From NCBI GenBank assembly GCA_009775195.1, contig VSPF01000109.1:1-9984 (forward strand): a stretch of DNA of 9,984 bases. The letters run 5' to 3'. Below are positions 1 through 7,673 of this stretch, in pieces (the stretch's first letter is position 1; each line of letters starts with the position of its first letter). Under the pieces are notes generated by a model that did no database searches, was not told the origin of the DNA, and was given only the letters and a program-made list of their open reading frames with translations. Source of the DNA: Muribaculaceae bacterium (GTDB lineage Bacteria; Bacteroidota; Bacteroidia; Bacteroidales; Muribaculaceae). The translations under genes were made by a program, and so were the position numbers.

Positions 1-1122
1 CATAAATATATAATATTGCCCCTGATAGCCGTCCTTTCGTCGTGCGGCGGTCAGCACCGGGGTGATGGCCATGTCCATGAAGGCGAAGCCGCCGAGAAAC
101 ACGATGAACACGGAGAAATAGTATTGCACAAGGAAGTCGCCGACCAGTTCGGCGTGGTAATCGACAGTGTTGCCAGTGGTGATTTTGCCACCACGGTCCG
201 TGCTGCCGGCGTAGTGTTGACTGCAAGCACGTCCGACGCGGTAGTGTCGGCTCCAACAGCCGGGATTGTGCGTCTCGCACAGGGCATAGAGGCCGGTAAG
301 GCTCTCTCTGCCGGTAGTCTGGTCGCCACGATTGACGCACGAAATGTGAGCGGTGGAGATGCCAATGCCGCCGCACGAGCCGCATTAGATGCCGCCAAGA
401 CCGAGTATGAACGCATCGAGGCCCTGTATAAGGAGCGTCTTGCCACTGTGGGCGAGCGTAATGCCGCCCTGGCCGCATATAACCAGGCCAAGGCCGCATA
501 TAGCCCGTCGGCATCATCGGGCCGCGCCACGAGCCCCATCGCCGGCACCCTGACCTCGCTGGCCGTGCGCCAGGGACAGTATGTCGCTGCCGGAGAGGTG
601 ATTGCCACCGTTGCGGGGGCCTCAGACCAGACCCTGCGCATCGACCTGCCCCAGCGTTACTATGCCTTGGCACCGACACTTACCGACGCTGTAATAGCAC
701 TGCCGTATGGCGATACCGCCGTGCGCCTCGGCGAATACGGCGGCCACCGCATCACCTCCGCGCCCGTGACCCGGGGAGGGGCAGCGGCATACGTGCCTGT
801 GTATTTCAGTGCCGGCCGCACTCCCGGACTCGTTGCCGGTACGACATTTACGGCATACCTGCTTGGCACGCCGCGTCACGATGTGGTGTCAGTGCCCTCG
901 ACGGCAATTTCTGAGCAGCAGGGCGATTATTTTGTCTACGAGCAGCTCGACGACGAGTGCTATGCCAAGCGCCGTGTCGACATCGGCGCGACCGACGGCC
1001 AGCGTGTAGAAATCACGCAGGGCATCGCCCCCGGCACGCCGATTGTCGTCAAAGGCGTGACTACTATCCGCCTTGCCGAGACTGGCAGCAATATCCCCGA
1101 AGGTCATACGCACAACCATTAA
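1..1122 (+). CDS. RND efflux periplasmic adaptor lipoprotein (CusB/CzcB type), 5' partial
   Basis: Membrane-fusion (adaptor) subunit of a tripartite RND pump. It would sit in the periplasm and join the inner-membrane permease encoded next to the outer-membrane channel. The frame is open to the left edge. The first residues read HKYIILPLIAVLSSC, the end of a lipoprotein signal peptide with lipobox LSSC, so the lipidated Cys is codon 15 (43-45) and the true start lies just outside the window; the TTG at 16 is not a credible start. After the Cys comes a His-rich stretch with six His in about 26 residues (HVHEGEAAEKHDEHGE), and the protein ends in EGHTHNH. Between them are a lipoyl/barrel-sandwich half (near codons 60-110), an Ala-rich helical hairpin (near 120-166), the second lipoyl half (APIAGTL-like, here SPIAGTLTSLAVRQGQ), a beta-barrel and a membrane-proximal domain. 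This domain order is standard for the family. The His-rich ends point to metal cations (inference). The stop is 12 bp before the permease start. Confidence 0.93.
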   Translation, partial: HKYIILPLIAVLSSCGGQHRGDGHVHEGEAAEKHDEHGEIVLHKEVADQFGVVIDSVASGDFATTVRAAGVVLTASTSDAVVSAPTAGIVRLAQGIEAGKALSAGSLVATIDARNVSGGDANAAARAALDAAKTEYERIEALYKERLATVGERNAALAAYNQAKAAYSPSASSGRATSPIAGTLTSLAVRQGQYVAAGEVIATVAGASDQTLRIDLPQRYYALAPTLTDAVIALPYGDTAVRLGEYGGHRITSAPVTRGGAAAYVPVYFSAGRTPGLVAGTTFTAYLLGTPRHDVVSVPSTAISEQQGDYFVYEQLDDECYAKRRVDIGATDGQRVEITQGIAPGTPIVVKGVTTIRLAETGSNIPEGHTHNH

Positions 1123-1134
1123 TTGCTGCCCGGT

Positions 1135-4100
1135 ATGCTCAACAAAATCATACGTTTCTCGCTCGACAACCGCCTGACGGTGCTGATTGTCACGGCTCTG
1201 ATGCTTGTCGGCGGAGTAATCGCGCTGATGCGCATGGAGGTCGATATCTTCCCCGACCTCAACGCCCCCACGGTAGTGGTAATGACCGAGGCACCGGGCC
1301 TGGCACCCGAGGAGGTGGAGAAAGTGGTAAGTTACCCGATTGAGACAGCGGTCAACGGCAGTACGGGCGTGCGCCGCGTGCGCTCTACATCGACTACCGG
1401 CTTTTCGGTCGTGTGGGTCGAGTTTGACTGGGGCACGGATATATATACCGCGCGCCAGATAGTGAGCGAACGCCTCGATGCCGCCGCCGAGAGTCTGCCC
1501 GAGGGTGTCGACAAGCCCGTGATGGGTCCGCAGTCGTCGATTTTGGGCGAGATTATGATTATCGGCCTGCGCGCCGACTCGACCTCGCTGCTCGAATTGC
1601 GACGCCTCGCCGAAACAACCATAAGGCCGCGACTGCTTGCCCTCGGCGGCGTGTCGCAGGTGTCGGTCATCGGTGGCGACGCCCCCGAGTACCAGATTAA
1701 AATCAATCCCGACAAGATGCGGCTGCTCGACGTCAGCCTTGACGAGGTGCTCGAAGCCACCGACGGTTTCAACTCCAATGCCGGCGGCGGCGTGGTGTAC
1801 CAGTATGGCAACGAGTATATAATCAAGGCCGACATAAACACCGACGACTGCGACGCCTTGTCTCAGGCCGTGGTGCGCAGCGACAGCCGGGGCATAGTGA
1901 CACTTGGCGACGTGGCCGCTGTCGAGCTTGGCGGACGCCTGCCGCGCATAGGCTTGGCATCGGTCGAGGCCGAACCGGCCGTGATAGTGACCGTGACCAA
2001 GCAGCCCGGCACAGGCACAATACAGCTTACCGGGGAAATCGACAAGGCTCTTGCGTCGATGGCCCCGACGCTGCCCGCCGACGTGCGTGTGTCGGCCGAC
2101 ATTTTCCGCCAGAGCGACTTTATCGACAACTCGATTAGCAACCTGCAGCGCAGTCTGCTCGAGGGCGCCCTCTTCGTCATAATCGTGCTGTTCTTCTTCC
2201 TGATGAACCTGCGCACGACGCTAATCTCGGTCATAGCCCTGCCGCTGTCTATTATCGTGTCGGTGCTCATCCTCAATGGCTTGGGCTATAGCATCAACAC
2301 CATGAGCCTCGGCGGCATAGCGATTGCCATAGGCTGTCTGGTCGACGACGCCATAGTCGATGTCGAAAACGTGTATAAACGCCTGCGGCAGAACGCACAA
2401 CTCCCCGCCGGTGAGCGCCAGGGCATACGCGACTGCGTATACCATGCCTCGGCCGAGGTGCGTATGCCAATTTTCAACTCGACGCTGATTATTACTGCCG
2501 CCTTCCTGCCGCTGTTCTTCCTTACCGGCATGGAGGGTCGCATGCTCATACCCCTCGGCGTGGCCTTTATCGTGGCCTTGGCGGCATCGACTATCGTCGC
2601 CCTGACGCTGACGCCGGTGCTGTGCAGCTACCTTCTCGGCAGCAAGGCACAGAATGCCGAGCTGGGTCGCGAACCGCGTGTCACCCTGGCCATGCGCCGG
2701 GCCTACAGCCGTTCGCTCGAGTGGATGCTCAGCCATACTCGCGGACTGCTGGTATGCACCGGAGTTCTGTTCGTGGGCGCACTGGTATGTTTCTTTATGC
2801 TCGGGCGAGGCTTCCTGCCGCGTTTCAACGAAGGCTCGTTCACAATCAATGTCTCTACGCTGCCGGGCATATCGCTCGACGAGAGCGACGCGATTGGTCG
2901 CCGTGCCGAGCAGATTATACTTGAGACACCCGAGGTCAAGACCGTTGCCCGTAAGACCGGCCGTGCCGAGCTCGACGAGCACTCGCTCGGGGTCAACGTC
3001 TCCGAAATCGAGGCCCCCTACGTGCTCGAAGGGCGCAGCCGCGCCGAGGTCGCCGCAGAGCTGCGTCACCGCCTCGGCGAAATACCCGGCGCCGTGGTCG
3101 AAATCGGCCAGCCTATTTCGCACCGCATCGATGCCATGCTGTCGGGCGCGCAGTCGCAGATTGCCATTAAAATATTCGGCCCCGACCTGAACAGGCTCTT
3201 CGACATAGGCCGCCGGGTCAAGGAAATAACGCACGAGGTCGAAGGCACTGTCGATGTCAACATCGAGCAGCAGACCGAGCGCCCGCAGTTGCTCATACGC
3301 CCCCGCCGCGACGTGCTTGCTGCCCGGGGCATACGCATGGGTGACTTCGCCAAGGCCATAGAGACCGCCCTCGGAGGCCGCGTGGTGTCGCAGGTATACC
3401 GCGACGGCTATGCCTACGACGTGGCCGTAATACTCGACGAGGCGCACCGTGGTACTATCGACGATATCGGCGCGCTGACCGTCGACAGCCCCTCGGGCAA
3501 GGTGTCGCTCGGCGAACTTGCCGAGATTAAATCGACCACGGGGCCTAACACCGTCAACCGCGAGAACGTGGAGCGGCGACTGCTCGTGTCGGCCAATGTG
3601 GAGGGCCGCGACTTGCGCGGAACCGTCGACGAAATCCGCCACAGGGTAGAGGAGGAGGTCGACATGCCGCAGGGCTACCATATAGCCTACGGCGGACAAT
3701 TCGAGAGCGAACAGGCTGCCTCGCGCACGCTCCTATGGGCCTCGCTGGGCGCCCTGCTCATCATATTCATGCTGCTCTACGGCGAGTTCAAATCTGTGGC
3801 TCAATCGCTGGTAATCCTGGTCAACATGCCCTTGGCGCTGATTGGCGGCGTGTTTATGCTTGCCATCTGCGGCGACGAGGTCAACATACCGGCCATTATC
3901 GGTTTTATATCGCTGATGGGCATAAGCACTCGCAACGGCATGCTGCTCATGACGCGCTACAACCACCTCAAGGCCGAGGGCGTGGGGCTGCGCGAGCGCA
4001 TCGCCGCCGGGTCGGCCGACCGTCTGCTGCCGATTGTAATGACGGCTCTGACCTCGGCCCTGGCCCTAATCCCGCTTGCCGTCAACGGCGACGCCCCCGG

Positions 4101-4221
4101 CAACGAAATCCAGGCCCCGATGGCTATAGTAATCCTCGGCGGCCTGCTCAGTTCGACACTGCTTAATATCTACGTCGTACCGGCACTATATAGATTGCTA
4201 AACCGTAGGACGCAGAGTTGA
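1135..4221 (+). CDS. HME-type RND efflux permease (CusA/CzcA family)
   Basis: Proton-driven inner-membrane pump protein of 1028 residues, normal length for the heavy-metal efflux RND family. The ATG at 1135 is chosen because MLNKIIRFSLDNRL is the usual family N-terminus; an in-frame TTG at 1123 would only add four residues. Visible family marks are the first TM followed by MEVDIFPDLNAPTVVV, the periplasmic PGLAPEEVEKVVSYPIE segment, the TM4 motif VDDAIVDVEN (403-412; D404/D405 are the likely proton-relay acids), FLPRFNEGSF and STLPGIS (564-580) at the start of the second periplasmic loop, and GNEIQAPMAIVILGGLLSST near the end. By eye against remembered E. coli CusA, the Cu/Ag-binding M573, M623 and M672 align with N572, V622 and A667. 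CusA E939 and K984 align with R933 and I967, where CzcA-like pumps also differ from CusA. So it is HME-RND, but copper/silver transport should not be assumed. Confidence 0.95.
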   Translation: MLNKIIRFSLDNRLTVLIVTALMLVGGVIALMRMEVDIFPDLNAPTVVVMTEAPGLAPEEVEKVVSYPIETAVNGSTGVRRVRSTSTTGFSVVWVEFDWGTDIYTARQIVSERLDAAAESLPEGVDKPVMGPQSSILGEIMIIGLRADSTSLLELRRLAETTIRPRLLALGGVSQVSVIGGDAPEYQIKINPDKMRLLDVSLDEVLEATDGFNSNAGGGVVYQYGNEYIIKADINTDDCDALSQAVVRSDSRGIVTLGDVAAVELGGRLPRIGLASVEAEPAVIVTVTKQPGTGTIQLTGEIDKALASMAPTLPADVRVSADIFRQSDFIDNSISNLQRSLLEGALFVIIVLFFFLMNLRTTLISVIALPLSIIVSVLILNGLGYSINTMSLGGIAIAIGCLVDDAIVDVENVYKRLRQNAQLPAGERQGIRDCVYHASAEVRMPIFNSTLIITAAFLPLFFLTGMEGRMLIPLGVAFIVALAASTIVALTLTPVLCSYLLGSKAQNAELGREPRVTLAMRRAYSRSLEWMLSHTRGLLVCTGVLFVGALVCFFMLGRGFLPRFNEGSFTINVSTLPGISLDESDAIGRRAEQIILETPEVKTVARKTGRAELDEHSLGVNVSEIEAPYVLEGRSRAEVAAELRHRLGEIPGAVVEIGQPISHRIDAMLSGAQSQIAIKIFGPDLNRLFDIGRRVKEITHEVEGTVDVNIEQQTERPQLLIRPRRDVLAARGIRMGDFAKAIETALGGRVVSQVYRDGYAYDVAVILDEAHRGTIDDIGALTVDSPSGKVSLGELAEIKSTTGPNTVNRENVERRLLVSANVEGRDLRGTVDEIRHRVEEEVDMPQGYHIAYGGQFESEQAASRTLLWASLGALLIIFMLLYGEFKSVAQSLVILVNMPLALIGGVFMLAICGDEVNIPAIIGFISLMGISTRNGMLLMTRYNHLKAEGVGLRERIAAGSADRLLPIVMTALTSALALIPLAVNGDAPGNEIQAPMAIVILGGLLSSTLLNIYVVPALYRLLNRRTQS

Positions 4222-4243
4222 CAGCACTCTTCAAACAGTGCTG
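4222..4243 (+). other. hairpin directly after the permease stop codon
   Basis: CAGCACT (4222-4228) and AGTGCTG (4237-4243) form a perfect 7-bp stem with an 8-base loop, starting one base after the TGA stop. It sits where a terminator would, but the sequence after it (CGACAATATTGG) has no run of Ts, so it is not a canonical intrinsic terminator. It could protect the 3' end of the message or reduce read-through. Structure is seen; function is not known. Confidence 0.5.
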
Positions 4244-4313
4244 CGACAATATTGGTCAGATATGATAATTAGCAATTGTAAGAAGTCGTCGGAGATGACG
4301 TTGTCATGGTTAA

Positions 4314-4333
4314 CCCCACGATTATTCGTGGGG
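4314..4333. repeat. module B hairpin, copy 1
   Basis: CCCCACG, loop ATTATT, CGTGGGG: a 7-bp stem. Just upstream is the 8-bp palindrome GGTTAACC (4308-4315). Its partner at 4428-4447 has the same stem except that the loop-closing pair G-C has become C-G, a compensatory change that keeps the pairing. Confidence 0.75.
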
Positions 4334-4358
4334 CAAAGAGGTGATGATGTCTATCTCA

Positions 4359-4404
4359 GTCCTCGGAGAGGACGCACCATATCTTTTGCGTCCTCTCCGA
4401 GGAC
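4359..4404. repeat. perfect 18-bp inverted repeat at the centre of the palindromic element
   Basis: The arm 4359-4376 (begins GTCCTCGGAGAGGACGCA) is exactly complementary to 4387-4404, with a 10-base loop CCATATCTTT. Each arm is itself a small palindrome (GTCCTC/GAGGAC), so the region can form either one long hairpin or two short ones. No T-run follows directly; the nearest is TTTTT at 4415-4419, eleven bases later. It may act as an attenuator or processing site in a message running from the permease to the channel gene (inference). Confidence 0.75.
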
Positions 4405-4427
4405 ACCCCGGCAGTTTTTGCCTTCTG

Positions 4428-4447
4428 CCCCACCAATAATGGTGGGG
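4428..4447. repeat. module B hairpin, copy 2 (inverted)
   Basis: CCCCACC, loop AATAAT, GGTGGGG: a 7-bp stem followed by GGTTAACC (4446-4453). It is the inverted copy of 4314-4333 and differs only at the loop-closing base pair, where both partners have changed. Confidence 0.75.
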
Positions 4448-4536
4448 TTAACCATAAGACGTCCTCTCCGAGGACTCCAATACTTTATTTGTACTTACCC
4501 ACTCTCTCATCAATCAAACCTTAATCATAAGGAACA

Positions 4537-5703
4537 ATGATAAAACGCATCATACTACCGGCACTTGCCCTCGCCATGGCCGCTACGGCCGGCGCGCAAG
4601 ACCTCGATTCTCTATGCTATACGGTGGCCCTCAACTCTCCGGCTTTGAGGGCCGAACGTGCCAATGCCGACGCGGAGAGGCTGCAAGGCGAGGTCGATAA
4701 TTCGCTTGCCGGACCCGAAGTCGACTTCGACTACAAGTTTAACCACAATGGCGGAGAGAACCGCTGGGGCGTCGCGGTCGGCCAGGCTTTCGACTGGCCC
4801 GGCGTGTATGCGGCCCGTGGCAAATCTAACCGTCTGCGCTCGGCTGCCTTCGAACAGCTCTATCGCCAGAATGTGATTGACAAGGCCCTCGAACTCAAAT
4901 TAGCTGCCATACGTCTTGGCGAGGCGCGTGCTAATTTGAAGGTCGTTATCGAGGCACACGATAATTTTACAGCCTTGGTTGCCTCGCTCAAGAGGTCGTA
5001 TGACCGTGGCGAGGCCACAATTCTCGCCCTGCGCAAGTCGGAGCTGCAGCTTATGGCCGTGCGTACGTCGCTGGCCGATGCCGAGAGCGAGTTGTGTGCC
5101 GCCGAGGCCGCGATTGAGGCTGTAGAGCCGGGGTGCCTTGCAAGTTTCAAAGATGTGTCGGGCTTATATATCAAGCCCTTGCAGGCGCGCGAAGTCTATG
5201 AGAACGCATTGGCTTCCTCGCCTGGTCTTGCAGGTAAACGTGGCGAGGCCGAGGCCGTGCGCAACGACATTTCGGTCGCCCGCCGTGCAGCACTGCCGTC
5301 GTTCAAGCTATCGTATGCCCACGACTACGAGGACGGCACCCACTTCAACGGGTTCGGCATAGGCATATCGCTGCCTTCGTGGCAACCGCGCAAAGCCGTG
5401 CGCCTTGCCGAGGCCCGGGCCGTTGCTGCCGAGTTTGGAGTGACCGACTACAGTATCGTGCTCAAGGCCAGGCTCAATGCCGAATATACCGAGGCCGCCC
5501 ACCTTTATTCGCGTATATCCGACGAGCGCGAGGTTCTTGCCGAGGACTATCCGGCCCTGCTCAAAAAGGCATACGATGCCGGCCTGTTCACCGTATTTGA
5601 GTACTTGACAGAATATAACTCATATCTCGACATACTCACCGAGCACAATGCCCTCCTTGCCCGCTACGCCGCCCTCGAGGCTACCTTGGGCAAAAACCTA
5701 TAA
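4537..5703 (+). CDS. TolC/CusC-family outer-membrane channel protein
   Basis: Outer-membrane component that would complete the tripartite pump. The 388-residue protein starts at ATG 4537, preceded by the purine-rich AAGGAACA. It has a Sec signal peptide (IKRIILPALALAMAATAGA, likely cut before QDLDSL) and no lipobox Cys, unlike E. coli CusC, which is a lipoprotein. The body shows the outer-membrane efflux protein pattern twice: long Ala/Glu/Leu-rich helices (near 35-60, 95-200 and 225-245, then to the C-terminus, with LNAEYTEAAHLYSRIS and LTEYNSYLDILTEHNALLARYAALEATLG) separated by strand-rich segments that would line the barrel (GPEVDFDYKFNH; FKLSYAHDYEDG followed by GFGIGISLP). It is slightly short for the family but similar to CzcC-like proteins of Bacteroidetes. 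It lies 315 bp after the permease, separated by the palindromic element, and 8 bp before the next gene. Substrate is not readable from this subunit. Confidence 0.93.
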   Translation: MIKRIILPALALAMAATAGAQDLDSLCYTVALNSPALRAERANADAERLQGEVDNSLAGPEVDFDYKFNHNGGENRWGVAVGQAFDWPGVYAARGKSNRLRSAAFEQLYRQNVIDKALELKLAAIRLGEARANLKVVIEAHDNFTALVASLKRSYDRGEATILALRKSELQLMAVRTSLADAESELCAAEAAIEAVEPGCLASFKDVSGLYIKPLQAREVYENALASSPGLAGKRGEAEAVRNDISVARRAALPSFKLSYAHDYEDGTHFNGFGIGISLPSWQPRKAVRLAEARAVAAEFGVTDYSIVLKARLNAEYTEAAHLYSRISDEREVLAEDYPALLKKAYDAGLFTVFEYLTEYNSYLDILTEHNALLARYAALEATLGKNL

Positions 5704-5711
5704 TTGAAGCC

Positions 5712-6683
5712 ATGCCCGTAATACTTTACACACCTTCGATGCTCCCCGAATGGGACCGCGTGGTTCGCGAGAGCCGCAACGGCACCTTCCTGCACCTGCG
5801 CGGATATATGGATTATCATGCCGACCGCTTCGCCGACATGTCGCTGGTGGCAAGCGACGATGCCGGGCGCATCATAGCACTCTTGCCGGCCCACAGGCGC
5901 GGCGATACCCTCGTGAGTCATGGCGGACTCACCTACGGCGGCTGGCTCATGACAAATCGTGCCGACATGCTCGCCATGATGAAGGTGTGGGAGGATATGA
6001 CCCGGTTGCTCCGTGAGCAAGGCATACATCAGCTGATATATAAGCCGGTGCCGCATATCTACCACCGCTCCCCGGCCGAGGAAGATTTATATGCCCTCTG
6101 GCGTGCCGGGGGTAAGGTCGAGTCGGTATTGGTATCGAGCGTCGTCGACATGGCCTCTCCGCTCGGTTTCGACATGGCAGCCCGTCAGAGCGTTGGCAAG
6201 GCCCGGCGCAACGGCGTGACAGTAGGCCCTTCTGACGACTGGCAGGGCTTCTGGCGCGTGCTCGAGGAGCGCCTGAGCACTGCCTACGGTGCAACGCCGG
6301 TGCATACCCTCGGCGAAATCTCGCTGCTGCATAGCCGCTTCCCCGGCAATATAAGGCTCTATACAGCCGTCTGCGACGGCGAAATCGTGGCCGGCATCGT
6401 GATGTACTACACCGACACCGTGGCCCATAGCCAGTACACCGGCAGCACCGACGCCGGGCGCCGTTTGCGCTCAATCCCCTTGCTCTACCGCTACATCATC
6501 GACAATCTCCCCCAAGGCATACGCTACTTCGACTTCGGCACGAGCAACGAGGACGCGGGCCGCTACCTCAACGAGGGACTCATCCGCCAAAAGGCATCAT
6601 TCGGCGCCCGCGCCGTGGCATATACTACTTATGTAATCAATCTCGCTGGCGATGACGTTGCCGATTTTATTAAACCTTGCTAA
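5712..6683 (+). CDS. FemAB-like GNAT-fold acyltransferase family protein
   Basis: Probable cytoplasmic protein of 323 residues with no signal peptide or membrane segment. The pattern matches the GNAT/FemAB-like family common in Bacteroidetes. The N-terminal half has NGTFLHLRGYMDYHADRF (about 23-40), then SHGGLTYGGWLMT and the YKPVPHIYHRSPAEEDLYAL segment. The C-terminal half has a basic KARRNG segment, LYTAVCDGEIVAGIVMYY (paired GNAT core strands), YTGSTDAG, and YFDFGTSNED (from Y272), then LNEGLIRQKASFGA. Related FemAB proteins move aminoacyl or acyl groups onto peptidoglycan or surface-sugar precursors. The actual donor and acceptor cannot be told here. It starts 8 bp after the channel gene and ends 7 bp before the next, so it is very likely co-transcribed with both. 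Fold family fairly sure, reaction unknown. Confidence 0.82.
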   Translation: MPVILYTPSMLPEWDRVVRESRNGTFLHLRGYMDYHADRFADMSLVASDDAGRIIALLPAHRRGDTLVSHGGLTYGGWLMTNRADMLAMMKVWEDMTRLLREQGIHQLIYKPVPHIYHRSPAEEDLYALWRAGGKVESVLVSSVVDMASPLGFDMAARQSVGKARRNGVTVGPSDDWQGFWRVLEERLSTAYGATPVHTLGEISLLHSRFPGNIRLYTAVCDGEIVAGIVMYYTDTVAHSQYTGSTDAGRRLRSIPLLYRYIIDNLPQGIRYFDFGTSNEDAGRYLNEGLIRQKASFGARAVAYTTYVINLAGDDVADFIKPC

Positions 6684-6690
6684 ATATACC

Positions 6691-7656
6691 ATGAAAAATC
6701 TTCTGCTTCTACTCCTGGCCTTGTTCCCCGTGAGCCTTTGGGGAGTGCGTCATGATGTGCCGCGCGATTCGATTATCCTCAGCGACCCCTGCATACTCGC
6801 CGACAGCGCGTCGCAGACCTACTATATGACCGGCACAGGTGGCAGGTTGTGGACGAGCCCCGACCTCTCGCGCTGGTCGGGCCCCTACGACGTGGCCGCT
6901 GTCGACACTGCATCGTGGATGGGCAGGCGCCCGGCAATCTGGGCGGCAGAACTGCACCCCTATAATGGCAGATATTACTATTTTGCCACCTTTACCAACG
7001 ACTCTGTCATAATTGCGCGCAACCACAATGGTGCCATACCGCGCCGGGCCTCGCATGTGCTGGTGAGCGATACCCCTGCCGGGCCGTACCGCCTCCTCGG
7101 CGGCGGCGATTACTGCCCGGCCGACCGCCCCACGCTCGACGGTACGTTCTGGGTCGAGGACGGCGTGCCATATATGGTCTACTGCGGCGAATGGCTCTAC
7201 AACGACGACGGCACCATGGAGGCCGTGCGCCTCGCCGACGACCTGTCGTGCGCCGTTGGCAGTCCGTCGCTTCTTTTCCGTGCGTCTGACTCGCCCTGGA
7301 GCCACGAGGTGCTCGACGGCAAAGAACGCCGCAGCCGCGTCACCGACGGGCCGTGGCTATTCCGTACCGCCACAGGGCGTCTCGGCATGATTTGGACTTC
7401 GTGGATAGATGATGTCTACACCATGGGCGTAGCCTATTCGCAGACTGGCCGTCTCGCCGGGCCGTGGGTGCAGGAGCCGCAACCCCTCACGCCGCCCAAC
7501 CATGGCCATGGCATGCTGTTCCGCGACCTGTCGGGCCGTTGGCTCCTGTCGCTCCACAGCCACTATAACGACCATGGCCGCTATATCCGCCGCCCTGTCC
7601 TATTCGAGGTCGACCTCTCCGGCGACAAGCTCACCTTAGGTCCAAAGGTGGAGTGA
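6691..7656 (+). CDS. secreted glycoside hydrolase family 43-like protein
   Basis: Exported protein of 321 residues with the five-bladed beta-propeller sequence pattern of GH43 enzymes, which mostly cleave arabinose- or xylose-containing plant polysaccharides. ATG 6691 is preferred to an upstream in-frame TTG at 6652, because it gives an immediate Sec signal peptide (KNLLLLLLALFPVSLWG) and avoids overlap with the previous gene. Blade motifs are visible: ILSDPCILAD with D32 as the candidate general base, WTSPDLSRWSGP, YYYFATF, LVSDTPAGPYRLLG, TLDGTFWVEDGVPYMVYCGEW with D150 as the candidate pKa-modulating Asp, VRLADDLS, VTDGPWLF, LGMIWTSW and GHGMLFRDLSGRWLLSLHSH. The canonical GH43 acid is a Glu in an EGP motif. 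Here the aligned position is D219 in TDGP, which I recall from a Bacteroidetes subgroup of the family, so activity is plausible but not certain. No lipobox Cys. It is likely the last gene of the channel operon. Confidence 0.83.
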   Translation: MKNLLLLLLALFPVSLWGVRHDVPRDSIILSDPCILADSASQTYYMTGTGGRLWTSPDLSRWSGPYDVAAVDTASWMGRRPAIWAAELHPYNGRYYYFATFTNDSVIIARNHNGAIPRRASHVLVSDTPAGPYRLLGGGDYCPADRPTLDGTFWVEDGVPYMVYCGEWLYNDDGTMEAVRLADDLSCAVGSPSLLFRASDSPWSHEVLDGKERRSRVTDGPWLFRTATGRLGMIWTSWIDDVYTMGVAYSQTGRLAGPWVQEPQPLTPPNHGHGMLFRDLSGRWLLSLHSHYNDHGRYIRRPVLFEVDLSGDKLTLGPKVE

Positions 7657-7673
7657 CAAGCCATTTTTGATGA

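Larger units (their letters stand above)
4285..4475. repeat. nested palindromic repeat element (about 191 bp) between permease and channel genes
   Basis: The element has near-perfect two-fold symmetry about position 4381. Reading outward from the centre on both sides it has modules A, B, A. Module A is GTCCTC-3 bases-GAGGAC: 4359-4373, 4390-4404 and 4461-4475, with a diverged copy GTCGTCGGAGATGAC at 4285-4299. Module B is ATGGTTAACC running into a CCCCAC hairpin: 4306-4335, and inverted at 4426-4455. A copies left of centre carry GGA in the middle and those right of centre carry TCC, so the two halves are inverted copies. The spacers between B and the inner A (4336-4358 and 4405-4425) are not recognisably related, so only the hairpin modules are conserved. 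No ORF of coding character fits. It resembles a REP/BIME-like or MITE-like element; no clear target duplication is visible. Confidence 0.8.

Noticed and set aside
1123..1134. TTG start for the permease at 1123
   Set aside because: The ATG at 1135 gives the usual family N-terminus MLNKIIRFSL; the extra MLPG adds nothing.
2221..3699. 492-codon minus-strand open frame inside the permease
   Set aside because: It is the shadow of the strongly supported plus-strand permease in GC-rich DNA and has no recognisable domain.
4285..4475. CRISPR array
   Set aside because: Repeats are inverted rather than direct, spacing is irregular, and no cas genes are in the window.
4238..4540. 100-codon open frame in the spacer between permease and channel genes
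   Set aside because: It runs straight through both arms of the palindromic element, its start lies in the hairpin after the permease stop, and the product is low-complexity and Pro/Arg/Ser-rich with no family resemblance.
6652..6690. TTG start for the GH43-like gene at 6652
   Set aside because: It would overlap the previous gene by 32 bases and put charged residues ahead of the signal peptide that begins cleanly at ATG 6691.
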